Shown: positions 1 to 10,940, counted from the first letter of the stretch. The stretch is 20,841 nt of DNA from Physocladia obscura (GCA_027596945.1 JADGJH010000197.1:4875-25715), one strand, 5' to 3'. Notes: generated by a model not told the origin, from the sequence alone. Translations and numbers: made by a program.

Positions 1-1493
1 GAAAGAAAATATTGATCCCTGCAGACATTGGAAAAAATATCAAAATACCCCACAACTTTGAAACAGATCCACTGCATGTGGACGAAGTCTGAATCGCGCT
101 TGAATCCACCCAGAATGCCATATCGGTTCCTAGCATCATACCAAAACCCAACAGCAAAGCCGTAAACAGCGCGCCAGCAACACGCACAGTCCCAGAGACA
201 AGATTTCGTGTCGATATTTCAATAATACCAATTGTGAGAACTAAGCCTGGCAACAGAATGACAACTGCAGCCAGAATGACCGCGGTTTCATTCAAACAAT
301 ATCCGTATGGATTTATTAAACCATTCAATCCCCTGACCAAGAATGCAGAAATGAAACTGAAAGTTTGAAGTTTCGTTTTTAGCTTTGCATATAAAAATAA
401 CAGAATATGAGGGGGGAGGGGAATCATAAATAAGAACCTTGAAAGAAACTCCAGAAGAAACTCAACAGATGGAAACTTATTGCTAACGATAACAACTAGA
501 AAACCGACTAGAAGACCCAAAATTCCAGCAACTGAAGCATCAAGCCACCCTCCACCAAACCCAATAATGCAAACTGTAAAGGTTGAGAGTGGGAAGCTAA
601 ATTTCCAACGGTTTGAATGCATGCATTGGAGGAAACTTGTCAAAAACTCACACACTCTTTCTCACTTGCTCACAAACGCTCACAATAAAAGTGTACAGTT
701 AACTTACGCTAAAAGAACAAAATACCAATCAAAGAGATCCCGCTCAGCTTTTATGGAATCTAGAATAAATATCGCGTCGTCAAGTTCCACAAACCCTTTA
801 GTGAGTGCAGTACATAAAGCATTTACTTGCGCCAATTTCCTCATATTTTGGCCTTGCGTGCCTTTAAGAATATGCGGACGCGAGTACGGGGCGTTATCAT
901 CGGATCCGAAAGTGACAATGACCATTCCTAAATGAACATGAGGGGGAAAACGGTAAAAAAAATTTTTTTTGAGTTACAACAAATAAAATAAAAAAACCTG
1001 GAGAATAAAAGTAAATTGCTTCGACGCCAATTGCGTTGGATGCAAGGGACATGTGATGCTCGACGCGATGAGGCGGCGCGCCATACAAGGCAAATGATTG
1101 CGCCAGCTTGATTAAAAACTGGTGCTTCATATTCTCTTGCTGTTCAAACGACCCATTGCGCGGCTCTTTGAAAGTGCGGCGCGAACGCAACTGCGACTCG
1201 AGCCCAAGTCCAAGTCTAGCTACATCGTCGACGGATGGTAGGTGGCGAATCACGGGGGATCCGGCTGGCGAATGGGAAGCTGCGCGGGCGAAGGCCCACT
1301 TGGAAATGCCGTTCTCGCTGATTGCTGCTATGTTTGTCAAAAGTGGCGATGCGCGTGGTTCGGCTGTTTGTTCATCCGAAAGAGAGGTAGGCGCAGCCGA
1401 ATGTACTCTACTTGATGCATTTGCTATGCGACTTTCTCCGCCAGCCTTTGTTGCCGCATTACCAATGTGCTCAAGTTCAATTGCATCGTCCAT
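1..1493 (-). CDS. ThrE/PRM10-like amino-acid exporter family membrane protein (partial, 4 exons seen)
   Basis: Exons on the minus strand are 1493-998, 927-708, 596-438 and 356-1 (continuing outside the window), joined by GT-AG introns of 70, 111 and 81 nt; at least 410 residues. About 110 N-terminal residues look disordered. The conserved ThrE domain follows: LAQSFALYGAPPHRVEHHM, GVEAIYFYSPG joined across intron 1 to MVIVTFGSDD, then LKGTQGQNMRKLAQV. Hydrophobic membrane segments come next, including GFGGGWLDASVAGILGLLVG and ILLPGLVLTIGIIEIS. Known family (DUF1212/ThrE, yeast Prm10): multi-pass transporters, bacterial members exporting threonine and serine; the substrate here is unknown. The third intron's acceptor was chosen because only that phase keeps the GGGWLDA membrane motif in frame. 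The ATG at 1491-1493 follows directly on a T-rich stretch ending in CAG, so it could instead be the acceptor of an upstream exon. The 3' end lies beyond position 1. Confidence 0.82.
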
Positions 1494-2824
1494 CTGACAA
1501 AAAACAAAAATCAGGGTTTTTACTAAACAGAGTTCTAAAATTAAAATTTTTTAACTCTGCAACTCAAGCCAAGTTATTTTTATGCGAGTGTTTACAGAAG
1601 CGTTTTTGGTTGTTTTTGCATTCGATATTTTCAAGACTGTTATTTCAGGTATGGAAACTTTGGAACCGGCTATTTCATGATTTTGTTGATTTTGTTGATG
1701 ACAGTCACCTTGATTGTTCCCTCAATGGTTAGCAAAATATCTAGCATGTAGAATTTCAGCGCGAAAACTGGATCCAAGATACAACTGAGTGCTCTTGGAT
1801 TGCAATTTGCTTCTAAATTTAAAACGTAGTAAGGATATACTCCGTATATTTATTTATTTATTTAGTTTGTTATACTTATCTGACTTGTTCTTTTTCATGT
1901 CTCATAACAGCTTATCGAGATTTTGTATAAAATTAAATTGGTGAAATCAAGCCATGATTTCTGATAAACCAATATGACAAAAAAAATTTGAATCAAAAAT
2001 AAAAAATAAAAATAATAAGAGGGAAAATGGTGAAGAAAGGAGTGAAAATTTAGGAATAATTGAAGTAACTGACTCATACAATATTATTTAAATGAAAAAA
2101 AATTTCCAACAAACGTTGTTATAGTATTTATTGAACCAAATACTAATTGGGAATCTGGAAGAGGACTAGTATTATCAAAAGAGATATTAAATTGTAGATT
2201 ATCAGAATCGATAACGGCCGGCATAAAGGCTGTGAACCTTGCCAATTATACAAGTAACGGAAATATTTACCTTAAAATTAATAACACTGGTTGTTGCAAA
2301 ATTGCTGAGGTATGATATTCAAGTTGAGCTTACATACAAAACTTTATTTTATATTTGACAACTGGATTTATACAGTGGATTCACTCTTTGTGAACTGTTT
2401 AGCAGAGAAATTCAGTAAATTCAACAAAAATGAAAATCCAATCCGACCCCAAGACTCCTTTGCAAACATAACCTCATTCACATACTCTTATATAGAGACA
2501 AGAATGGAAAGATAACTCTGTTGAATTAATTCCACTTGCCAATTTAAACGAATAATTAATCTCTAAGTGTTTTCATGCCTTTGGACTGAAATAAGACTTC
2601 ATTTTGCTGTGTGTTTGAAGCGATTGCTTGGTTTTAATTGATATCATTGGCTTTTTCATTTCTCTCCATTCTTCTCTTTCAATTTTGTTTCAAATAAATT
2701 TTATGTGTGTTAAGGCACAGATTATTTTTATTTGCCTTTTTTTTATTTTAGTTTAATGAACTAAAGTTATATCTCTAAGTGTATTCATTTTAGACTGCAC
2801 TCAGACTACGGCGTCTGTGAAAGT
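1494..2824. other. AT-rich intergenic spacer between two minus-strand genes
   Basis: About 1.3 kb upstream of the ThrE-like gene and downstream of the GH114 gene. It is AT-rich with many homopolymer runs and a TTTA-type run near 1849-1865. The only stretch that looks derived from a protein is the plus-strand open frame at 2057-2311, listed separately. The other open frames (1412-1732, 1895-2077, 2312-2515) have low-complexity or AT-driven composition and match nothing I recognise. The ThrE gene's promoter and the GH114 terminator should lie here, but no specific element is visible. Confidence 0.6.
2057..2311 (+). pseudogene. Possible Ty3/gypsy-type retroelement fragment (post-protease spacer region)
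   Basis: An open frame without its own start codon, closed by TGA near 2311, reads through segments such as VVIVFIEPNTNWESGRGLVL and ITAGIKAVNLANY, then NGNIYLKINNTG and CKIAEV. The pattern EP..., a GLVL strand, a vNLaN turn, an IYLK strand and a final KIAEV resembles the beta-rich segment between retropepsin and reverse transcriptase in Ty3/gypsy and related polyproteins. No protease active site lies upstream and no reverse transcriptase motif follows, so it is a short relic if it is real. The assignment is pattern recognition only. Confidence 0.35.
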
Positions 2825-4127
2825 TCAGATTTGTCTGCGACGATTGTTCTCACCCTCATCAAGTTCACTGTCATTTACTGTGAATTCCGCGGTTGGAACC
2901 TCGTTAGTTTGAAATGCGTCGTCTGTGCCAATCGCAGACACTACTTGATTGCTTGACACAGGAATGTCGGTTTTGGTAAATGGAACTGCAGCTGTTTCAG
3001 GGACTTCAGTTGTTTGTGAGACTGTTGCAGTTGCGCAAACTGCGGCAGCTGCAACTGGAGTGGTTGATTTCATTTTTTTGGAAGTAGTAGTAGTTTTTGG
3101 TTTTTTAGTTTTAGTAGTGGTAGTTGTTGTGGCAGCAATTTTTGATGTTGTAACTGAGTTGGTAGTTGTTGCAGTTTTAGTTGTCGTTTTAGTTGTAGTG
3201 GTAGTGGTTGTCGTGATTTTTTTGCTGGCAATTGTTGATGTTGCAATTGGCTCGGTCGTTGACGATACGCCATTGTTGAACGTGGCACTGTCTTTGCGCC
3301 ACAGGGAGCCTGAGTCGCACGGTGTCTGAGCTCCCGTCAAATCCACATCCGTATACACCGACGACACTTTGTTCAGCTGGGCAAACGCGCAGCCGCTGGT
3401 GTTTCCGTTGTACTCGAGGCCGAAAACCATCTTGCCAGCACTGGTCATTGGCGCGTACTGGTCGCACTCTTGGTACTCCACGCACTGCTCGTTGAAGGCA
3501 AAGTCAACGTACGGCTCCAGCTGTGCCACTTGCGCAATGTTGTTCTTGAGACCAACGGAAAGGCCGAGACTGTGTGCCGTGCTTGCGAGGAACTTGATGT
3601 AGTCAATTGCGTCTGCCGCGGTAAGGCCCAGACCATTGGCGTTTGAGTACCCGCTGCGCAGAACAAAGGTCAAAAACGGCGCACAAAAAAGGGGAGCAGA
3701 AAACTCACTCGATGTTGTCGGGATCGACGGCGTCGCAGCCGAGCGCGGCCCACCTCTGCATGCGCGCAGTCATGATGTCGCGCACGGCCTGCTGGCGGAT
3801 GTCCAACCACCACTCGCCAGGCCAGCCGTCGAGCGGACTGCCCAGCATCGCCGAGGTGAACTTGGCCTTGTCCTCGCGCCAGTCTTCGTATGATCCGGCG
3901 CTGAAGTAGCACAGGATTCGCGTGCCGCCGCCGTGTATCGACGCCACTAGCCCCGGAGTGGCCGCCAGCAGCTCGCCGTCCACGTCCACCACGGCCTGGG
4001 TGTACGTGTTGTCGAGCGTCTTCATGCCGTATGCCACCATGAAGCTGGACCCCACCTGCGGCTTCCATTGCGCTTGCACAGTCCTCAATGCCATTAATGC
4101 CACCCCAAAAAAAAGTTCACGCTTCAT
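2825..4127 (-). CDS. Secreted GH114 endo-alpha-1,4-polygalactosaminidase-like protein with Thr-rich tail
   Basis: Two exons, 4127-3710 and 3654-2825, flank a 55-nt GTGAGT...CAG intron; 415 residues. The start at 4127 gives a plausible signal peptide (MKRELFFGVALMALRTVQA); an in-frame ATG at 4208 would bury it behind 27 basic residues. GH114 hallmarks appear in order: ILCYFSAGSYEDWR, GWPGEWWLDIR, then DAVDPDNIDGYSNANGLGLT restored exactly by the splice, SVGLKNN, FAFNEQC and GKMVFGLEYN. Known role of the family: cleavage of alpha-1,4-linked galactosamine polymers outside the cell. After about residue 250 the protein becomes a mucin-like Thr/Lys/Ala tail of roughly 160 residues, including runs of eight and six threonines, and ends acidic then basic (NNRRRQI) with no GPI-type hydrophobic end. 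The tail probably works as an O-glycosylated stalk; this is inference. It diverges from the kinesin gene. Confidence 0.88.
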
Positions 4128-5718
4128 TGTACTGCCTATCTTTCTTGTGTTTACTCGCGTTTTTAATTTGCTACGTTTTTTTGATTGAAATTTTTCGTTT
4201 CTTTTCATCTATTGCTTGTGGGTCACGTGCGTCGTGATGAAGAATCAGTGCCTGCAATACAAAATCTCAAGCCGATCTAATGTGCAAACAAGAAATACAT
4301 GGCTTACATTTGATTTGTTTTTGCCATTATAGTTTTTCTCGACCTCTCAGATATGTTTTGCCTCATTATAGAGGAGCACCATGTGATGAGTAGTAAGCCT
4401 TGCGCCAAGTCTCATTTACTTACCCAGTTGCAACTCGAACGCAAAGCAAAATACCACAGAAACCACCATTTACAAAAGATCGCATCAAACCGCCTTCCTT
4501 TCACCGTGAAAATTGCTGACTTTAATTTCGCAGCCCCTGAGTCACATGTAAAGGATCTTATGACCCCCATACTCATTGAAAAAATATCGAAAAAAATTAA
4601 GTGCAATACAAATAATTTTGTAATTAGTTTCATCCGCTGCCAATCACAGATTCCAAAATTATTTGTACTCTTTCAGCAACAAGCTAACTATAATACCTTT
4701 TTTCCGAATTAAATATCAAAATCAATTACCATCAAAGATTGAAAATTATCACATCCCATAATTGATTTTTTATAAAAAAATTTTTTATATGTGACTCACT
4801 GTAAATGTAAATATGGCGCAAAAGTCTGCGCGAACATTCCTGAAAACAGAACTTTGGCACACTCATGTATGGAAACATTGGATTTGCAAAAAAATGCTCA
4901 CGAAGCAAGAGTATTTCTTTCACATCATCTCGGAGTTGGTTTTCTTTGTGTTGTTTACAATAGATTCCATGAAGTTCACTGCGACAACCGTGGAGCCCTG
5001 GTCACAAAACTCGACAAAAATATTTTAAGCCGCTCAACTAATTTAATGCTCTGCGAAGTGGTTCTTTGTCGCGACCGAAAAATCCGTGGATGCGCGAGAG
5101 AGGGTTTTAAAATTCAAAAATTTTCAAACCCAAAAAAAAAGAAAAAAAAAGAGAAATAAGAAAAAAAAAGTGGTTGAGAAATTTAAGGAGTTTGATTCAA
5201 ATCTTCAGTCAAGATTATTGAAGGCAAAACTAGCAAACAAAATCTTTTCTTTTTGAACTCGAAAGGTCAAGTTCTACCGTCAATCCAGAAAACATGAAAA
5301 AATTTGATCAAAGAAATAAATCAAACACACCTTAAGAATTGGCAGAAAATAGGCGGTAATAGGCAGCTTTGGCAACTGGAAACTTGCCAGCAGTAATTTT
5401 TTGTAATATTCTGTACGTGGCAATTTTCGCCGAATTGGTCGTCAGATTAGCGAGTGGTTTTCGTAGTGATTGCGTTGTGTATAATCACAGCAAATATAGA
5501 TGCAGATAGTTGTTTGGATGCAAATTTATATGCAAAATTTGAATTCGCAGATATTGAATCTTAGATGTAATTTCAATAGAAAAATAAGGACAAAAAACAA
5601 AAAGCAGAAAAACAATAAAGAAAGAAGAACTATTGAACATAACTAAATCATGAAATCATTATGAAAAATTTGGTGGTGCAAAAAGCAAATCATTGAAAAT
5701 GTCAAAGTTTGTCAAAAG
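4128..5718. other. Spacer between divergent GH114 and kinesin genes
   Basis: About 1.6 kb holding both promoters. Two plus-strand open frames (4353-4712, 119 codons; 4791-5159, 122 codons) have no recognisable domain, and the second ends in a poly-Lys run caused by an A tract, so neither is annotated as a gene. A 13-bp hairpin lies at 5102-5131 directly before an A-rich run. The last 200 bp before the kinesin start are A-rich and contain a short upstream reading frame. Confidence 0.6.
5102..5131. repeat. 13-bp inverted repeat (hairpin) next to an A-rich tract
   Basis: Arms 5102-5114 and 5119-5131 pair with one mismatch around a 4-nt loop (CAAA). An A-rich tract of about 38 bases, broken by a few G and T residues, begins at 5132. 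It lies in the spacer between divergent genes, so it is not obviously a gene terminator. On the minus strand, T runs precede the hairpin. Confidence 0.5.
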
Positions 5719-5737
5719 ATGGCATCTCGCAAAATAA
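5699..5737 (+). promoter_or_regulatory. Short upstream ORF overlapping the kinesin start
   Basis: An ATG at 5699 opens a 12-codon frame ending in TAA at 5735-5737. It overlaps the kinesin ATG at 5719 in another frame. If the transcript starts upstream of 5699, this could lower kinesin translation. The transcript start is unknown. Confidence 0.3.
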
Positions 5738-8700
5738 CAATCAGCGAACGCCTCGATCGTGAAGACAATGGCGAAGACACAATCGATAGCAACGATGATA
5801 ATGACGGTCAGTCTGTAGCCGCATCGGACGGGTTAACAACGAACCGCGTTTCAAAACAAGCCACAATCAAAATCTTTGTGCGCGTAAGGCCGCCATTCAA
5901 AAATGCGAAACTGAATTTACACTCGACACCTGGTCGATATTACACTGTTCCGGAATCTGAGTCTGAAGCAGATGGATCAAGAGCTTTGCCTCGAATCGGA
6001 TTTGTTGTTCCGAAAGACGAGGGCCAGGGACTCATTAACAATCAGAAGGAAAACTACAATTACGCGTTCAACCGCGTTTTCGATCAATCAACTAGCCAGG
6101 AAGAAATATTCGACCACGTTGCAAAAGATGTGATTTTGAGGTAATGCTTGAATAGGAGCATGTTTTTTTTTTTGTGCTTACACATTTCTTGTTTGCTGTA
6201 GTGCAATGGACGGGTACAATGGAACGATTTTTGCATACGGACAAACCGGATCCGGAAAAACGTTCACAATTACAGGAGGCGCAGAGCGATATTCTGATCG
6301 AGGGATTATTCCACGAACGCTACAGTTTATTTTCAAAGAAGCAAAAGCTCGAACAAACCATCATTATGAAATCGAAATTTCTTATTTGGAAATATACAAA
6401 GAAAGTGGATACGATTTACTGGATAGTACCCGAGACGCAAAAAAGCTCGAAGATCTTCCGTGAGCGTGTGTTTTTGTTTTTATTTGTCTTTCTTCTGCAA
6501 AGCACAATAATTAATCGGACGAATTGAATCGAATCAGAAAAGTGCGTTTGCAGGAAGACGAAAACCAAACAATTCATGTCCAAAACTTGTCGACTGTTGC
6601 TGTTGTTAATGAAGAGGAAGCTTTGAACCTCCTATTTGTCGGGGACACCAACAAAATGATTGCCGAAACCCCCTCAAATCCGGCTTCATCGCGTAGTCAC
6701 TGCATATTTATTGTAAATATTGTTGGAAAACGGGAAGGAGAAGATCGTATGTGGAGAAGCAAACTGCACCTTGTTGATCTCGCCGGGTATTGAAATAGAA
6801 AAATGATAATGATGATGATGATGATAGAAAAAAATAATATTCTAATTTCAGGTCAGAACGGGTTTCACGCACTGGAATTACTGGAAATTTATTCAAAGAA
6901 GCATCTTGCATTAATTTATCACTCCACTTTCTCGAACAAGTAATTGTCGCTCTTCATGAAAAAGCACAAGGAAAACGAACTCACGTACCATACCGAAATT
7001 CCATGATGACATCTATCTTACGTGATTCCCTCGGTGGTAATTGCATGACAACAATGATTTCCACTGTTGCTCCTGAAGACGAGCTGATTGACGAGTCAAT
7101 AAGCACATGCCGATTCGCCCAAAGGGTTGCACTGATTTCCAACAAGGCAGAATTGAACGAAGAAATAGATCCGAAACTAATCATTGCGAAACTGAAGAGA
7201 GAAATAGTGAGATTAAAATCAGAGCTTGCAATTGCCAGGGGAGAAACTGGCGGTGATAGTTCAGAAGAGTTGCCAGAATATGAAATAGATAGGTTGGATT
7301 CTGAAAAAATAATTAAATTTAACGCACTCAAAGCAAATGCATGATTAATATTTTTTGCATAATATTTTCAGAATAAGGCAAGCTGTTGAAGATTATTTAG
7401 CCGATACTTCGATCACCGCTTCCCTGATATTCAGTGACGCTAGAAAAATTAATGAGGCATATCGAATTCTAAAAACTTTTGCATTAAATGGCAAGCTTGC
7501 AACCAACATGGAAAGTGTCACACCAGCTTCAAATCCAGTTGATTCGGAAAAATTATCAAGTAAGGAAGCAGAAAAATTGAAAATGCTGATTACCCATCGA
7601 GATAATGAAATTGGTGAGTGTGTTTTTTTTTTTAATCTTTGAAATATGTTAGCTTCAACTGATTTTCTATATAAATAACAGTTATTTTAATCGAAATGAT
7701 TAACAAATATAAATCGCAGCTGGGTGAATCGAATTTGATGGACGCACATCATTTAAAAAAAATATCGAGTTTCCGAACAATTGACACTTCAAGAGCACCA
7801 TCGCAAATTTCACAAATTGCAGTTGACCAATCAAAAATATCAATAAATTCATCAGCAACACGAGCTGACGCAGCTTCTGCCATAACTCCCAATCTTGCGT
7901 CATCTATGCCTCAATTATCAATGGAAAAAGCTAAACTGTTTGAAGTTTTTAAAAAGGATTACCCAGGGACTAGTTTGATTGACGAGCAAAAAGTTGCATT
8001 AAAAGCAAAATATGCTGAGGCCAAAAAACTGGGAGAAATCGCGAATGAATTACGTCTGGGAATAAGTAAGTTCGTTGCCTTTTAGATTTTCCCTCATTAG
8101 ATTTTTATCAACTTTTTATCAGAGCACGCCAAAGATACGCTCGGGCAACCAGATGACGGTGATCAAGTGACAGTAAAATTAAAACAAGAGCTGAGAAATT
8201 CGATGGCCGAGAAAGTTTCATCGTGAGTGGCTTTGTTTGAGCAAATAGAACTTCTTGCAAAATAAGCGGCAAATAGATATAAACGCACGTATCAAGACCT
8301 GAAAGACTTGAAACTAGAAATCGAACATATGCAGCATCTTCTAGAACAAGGTCGATTAAGGCTATCGAGGGCGTTTGAACAATGGCATGACGAAGTTTAT
8401 TTGACCACATTACAACCATTACATACAGAACAAGGGATGGAAATAGATCCACCTAGTAAAATACCAAACTATGTTTTGCCACGCACCATTGAAACTGCAG
8501 AATATGTTCGCAATTCTGTATCACGCCCACCGTCAAGTTTAAAAGCCGAAATGCAACCATCGAGCTCAAAAGATTTGGCATCTCGGTCTAAATTAATCAA
8601 TGATGCCCAAAGTTTATTTGCGTCTGGTGCAAGTCCATATTCAAGCACATCTACATTATTCCTCAGTGAAACTCCAATTCTACACCAATCAATGCCACGA

Positions 8701-9048
8701 AAGACAATTGCAACTTTTTCGGGGGAGAATAGCACTGCTTGGCAACTCCCTTCGTCAAAGCTACAAGCAAGCAGCTGTAACAGTCGGACTGAATTTATAT
8801 CTCAAGATTCCCTTGGGCATTTGAAATTTTCTTCACGCTCACAGACTCCCATTCTCAAGTCAGGGTCGGAAACTGTGCAAACTGATATTGACGCGTTTTA
8901 TAAAGCACGCGAAAAATTACTTGGAATAAAATCCAGACCTAATAGTTCTGGGACTAGTGAATACAGTAGCGGAGTTATAGTTGGCGTTCAGCCGTTGCCG
9001 AAAGGAACGCCAGGTTTTGTGGGAAGGTTGTTAAATCAAAAACAATGA
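5719..9048 (+). CDS. KIF6: Kinesin-9 family motor, KIF6-like (8 exons)
   Basis: Exons: 5719-6140, 6202-6459, 6538-6786, 6852-7292, 7372-7613, 7682-8065, 8123-8222, 8277-9048; 955 residues, all phases consistent. The N-terminal motor has IFVRVRPP, P-loop GQTGSGKT at residues 154-161, switch I SSRSH at 277-281 and switch II DLAGSE at 307-312 (rejoined across intron 3). Signatures typical of KIF6 are TITGGAERYSDRGIIPRTL, EEALNLLFVGDTNKMIAETP, the INLSLHFLEQVI loop in place of the usual INKSL, and NSMMTSILRDSLGGNCMTTM. A neck and coiled region follows (LNEEIDPKLIIAKLKREI), and later YKRTYQDLKDLKLEIEHMQHLLEQ, as in KIF6. The last about 220 residues are Ser-rich and unordered. Known role of the family: motors of motile cilia and flagella. 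Intron 4 uses GTTGGA at 7293, because reading on to the in-frame stop at 7342 loses the conserved VEDYLAD helix phase. Human KIF6 is about 814 residues. Confidence 0.93.
6811..6825 (+). repeat. (GAT)5 microsatellite inside kinesin intron 3
   Basis: Five perfect GAT units with imperfect flanking units, inside the 65-nt intron 6787-6851, between donor GTATTG and acceptor TTTCAG. Confidence 0.8.
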
Positions 9049-9073
9049 AATCAGAAAACCAAAAATTTTTTGA

Positions 9074-10497
9074 ATGAAAACAATCACTTGGCTTTGCTTT
9101 GTATCTTCTGTCTATGCGTTAGACAACGGAGTCGGCCGAACACCGGCAATGGGCTGGAACTCGTGGAATAAATTCGGATGTTCCATTAACGAAAATCTCA
9201 TCCGAAGCCACGCTGATGCACTAGTTGCAACAGGTTTGTGAGTGGCACTCTACGCAATGAACGCATGTTACCTTAACAGTACCTTTACGAATCCACAACT
9301 TACATCACCGCGGCAGGTTTGGCTGCTCTCGGTTATAATCACGTCAACGTCGATGATTGCTGGCAGCTAAGCCGGAATGCCAGCGGATATATCCAGGAAG
9401 ATCCGGCCGCGTTTCCGTCCGGTATTAAGACTTTGTCTGATTACGGTAAATAATACGTCATTCTTCACGTGCGCTTTTTTTGTTTATCTCGGAATTCCCG
9501 CAGTTCACTCAAAGGGCCTCAAATTCGGACTTTATTCTTCGGCCGGAACCTTGACCTGCCAGCGTCGCCCTGGTGGGCTCCACTTTGAAAAGCAAGACGC
9601 GGAAAGCTATGCTTATTGGGAGATTGACTATTTTAAATACGATAACTGCTTTAATGAAGGTCTTTCTAGTAAAGAAGGTGCTATTCAACGTTATGGTGCT
9701 CTTCGTGACGCGTTGAATGCGACTGGGAGACACATTAATTACGCCCTTTGTTCTTGGGGCGAAGCAAATATTTGGGAATTTGGCGATGAGCTTGGAAATT
9801 CGTGGAGGACTACTGGAGATATTTCGTAAGTTTGCGTTTTAACCTGCTTATTTACGTTAAGCATTCTTGAAAAAAACAATAGGGATGGATGGCAGAGCGT
9901 TGCAGATCTACTACAGAAGAATTTGTTGCTTTCGAAGTGGGCGAAGCCTGGTTAGAATCATCCTTTGAACTTTTTTTTTTGTTTCCCACAATTTATATTG
10001 AATTCAAACAAGGTGGTTTTAATGACATGGATATGCTGGAAGTTGGAAATGGAGGCATGACAGATACAGAATACCGGTCGCATTTTGCAATTTGGGCAGC
10101 ACTCAAGTCCCCGCTTTTGCTGGGCAATGACATTACAAATATGTCTCCTGAAACTGTCCAAATTATCGGAAATGAAGATATTATTGCGATTAATCAAGAT
10201 TCGTTGGGGAAGAGTGCTTTTTTGCGCGGAACCTTGGACAATATTTTGGTTTGGGTTGGCGAACTTGCCAATGGCGATCGCGTTTTGCTCGTTTTCAACG
10301 GGGACAATGAAAAAGTTGCGAATGTGGACGTTTCTTTGCGCGTGTTTACTGACGGAAATGGCAAGACTGCTCATCAAAGTGACTTTTGGACTGTCGAAGT
10401 GAGGGATTTGTGGAAACAAACAAATTTGGGAAGTGCACAAGGAAAAATACGTATTTATGGTATCCCTCCGCATGGATCAAAAATATTTCGGGTTTGA
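9074..10497 (+). CDS. Secreted GH27 alpha-galactosidase (5 exons)
   Basis: Exons: 9074-9233, 9317-9445, 9504-9825, 9883-9950, 10013-10497; 387 residues. The start gives a signal peptide ([15 protein letters not shown]) followed by [20 protein letters not shown], the standard mature N terminus. GH27 motifs in order: [35 protein letters not shown] with nucleophile Asp143, [20 protein letters not shown] with acid/base Asp202 (aligned with human alpha-galactosidase A D170 and D231), [23 protein letters not shown] and [11 protein letters not shown]-terminal beta-sandwich completes the usual length. Known reaction: release of terminal alpha-galactose from oligosaccharides and galactolipids or galactomannans. 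The ATG is 25 bp after the kinesin stop, on the same strand. Intron 1 starts with GTTTGT overlapping a stronger-looking GTGAGT 4 nt downstream; only the first keeps the frame. Confidence 0.95.
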
Positions 10498-10940
10498 TTA
10501 TTTTTTTAACATTATTTTTATGTTATTTTTTTATTTACAGTTTATTATTATTATTATTATTATTATTCTTAACTTTGGCTAGATTTCTCGCCGTCAAGCA
10601 GAGTTTCCCCGTTTCAACATCACAGAAAATTTTAGCGATTCTCCAATCTCATATCTTCCTCATTACAGAATATCTTGGCTGGAAGTTTCATTTGCTGTGA
10701 TTGTTTTTGGCCTTATTTTCTACAAATTCATAAAAAATAACAAAAAAAAAAAAAAAAAAAATTGGTGAATAAATGTGGATACTATTAAATAACTTTGAAA
10801 TGCTTTTTTTGGTCTTTCTGGGATGAAATATTTTGCAATGCGAACATTGACACCACCTTTTTTGAAACGGTAAAACAATCAAACTGACTATCCTTATGAG
10901 ACTTCCTCCAAAAGTTTTTTTTGATAGGAATTCAGAAAAT
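10498..10940. other. Spacer between convergent alpha-galactosidase and Vti1 genes, with TTA microsatellite and A tract
   Basis: A 443-bp 3' to 3' spacer. It contains a (TTA)n run at about 10541-10567 and an uninterrupted A run of about 19 at 10742-10760 followed by AATAAA-like AT sequence near 10766. No gene is visible. Polyadenylation signals for both genes presumably lie here. Confidence 0.7.

Noticed and set aside
1..30. Possible 30-nt intron near position 20-55 in the ThrE-like gene
   Set aside because: It is too short compared with all other introns, and read-through continues a hydrophobic family-like segment.
2949..3329. 126-codon Val-rich plus frame
   Set aside because: It is the antisense shadow of the Thr-codon repeats in the GH114 tail.
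4125..4208. Upstream in-frame ATG of the GH114 gene
   Set aside because: It adds 27 basic residues before the signal peptide; the downstream ATG gives a normal secretory start.
4353..4712. 119-codon plus-strand open frame in the GH114-kinesin spacer
   Set aside because: No recognisable domain, no supporting splice context, and its composition follows the local AT bias.
4791..5159. 122-codon plus-strand open frame ending in a poly-Lys run
   Set aside because: The end is created by an A-rich tract and the protein has no family-like pattern.
7293..7344. Kinesin exon 4 reading on to a stop at 7342-7344
   Set aside because: The GTTGGA donor at 7293 joins in phase to the conserved VEDYLAD segment; the read-through would truncate a well-conserved gene.
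9238..9279. Alternative 42-nt intron in the alpha-galactosidase (GTGAGT donor, AACAG acceptor)
   Set aside because: It shifts the frame and destroys the conserved [12 protein letters not shown] motif.
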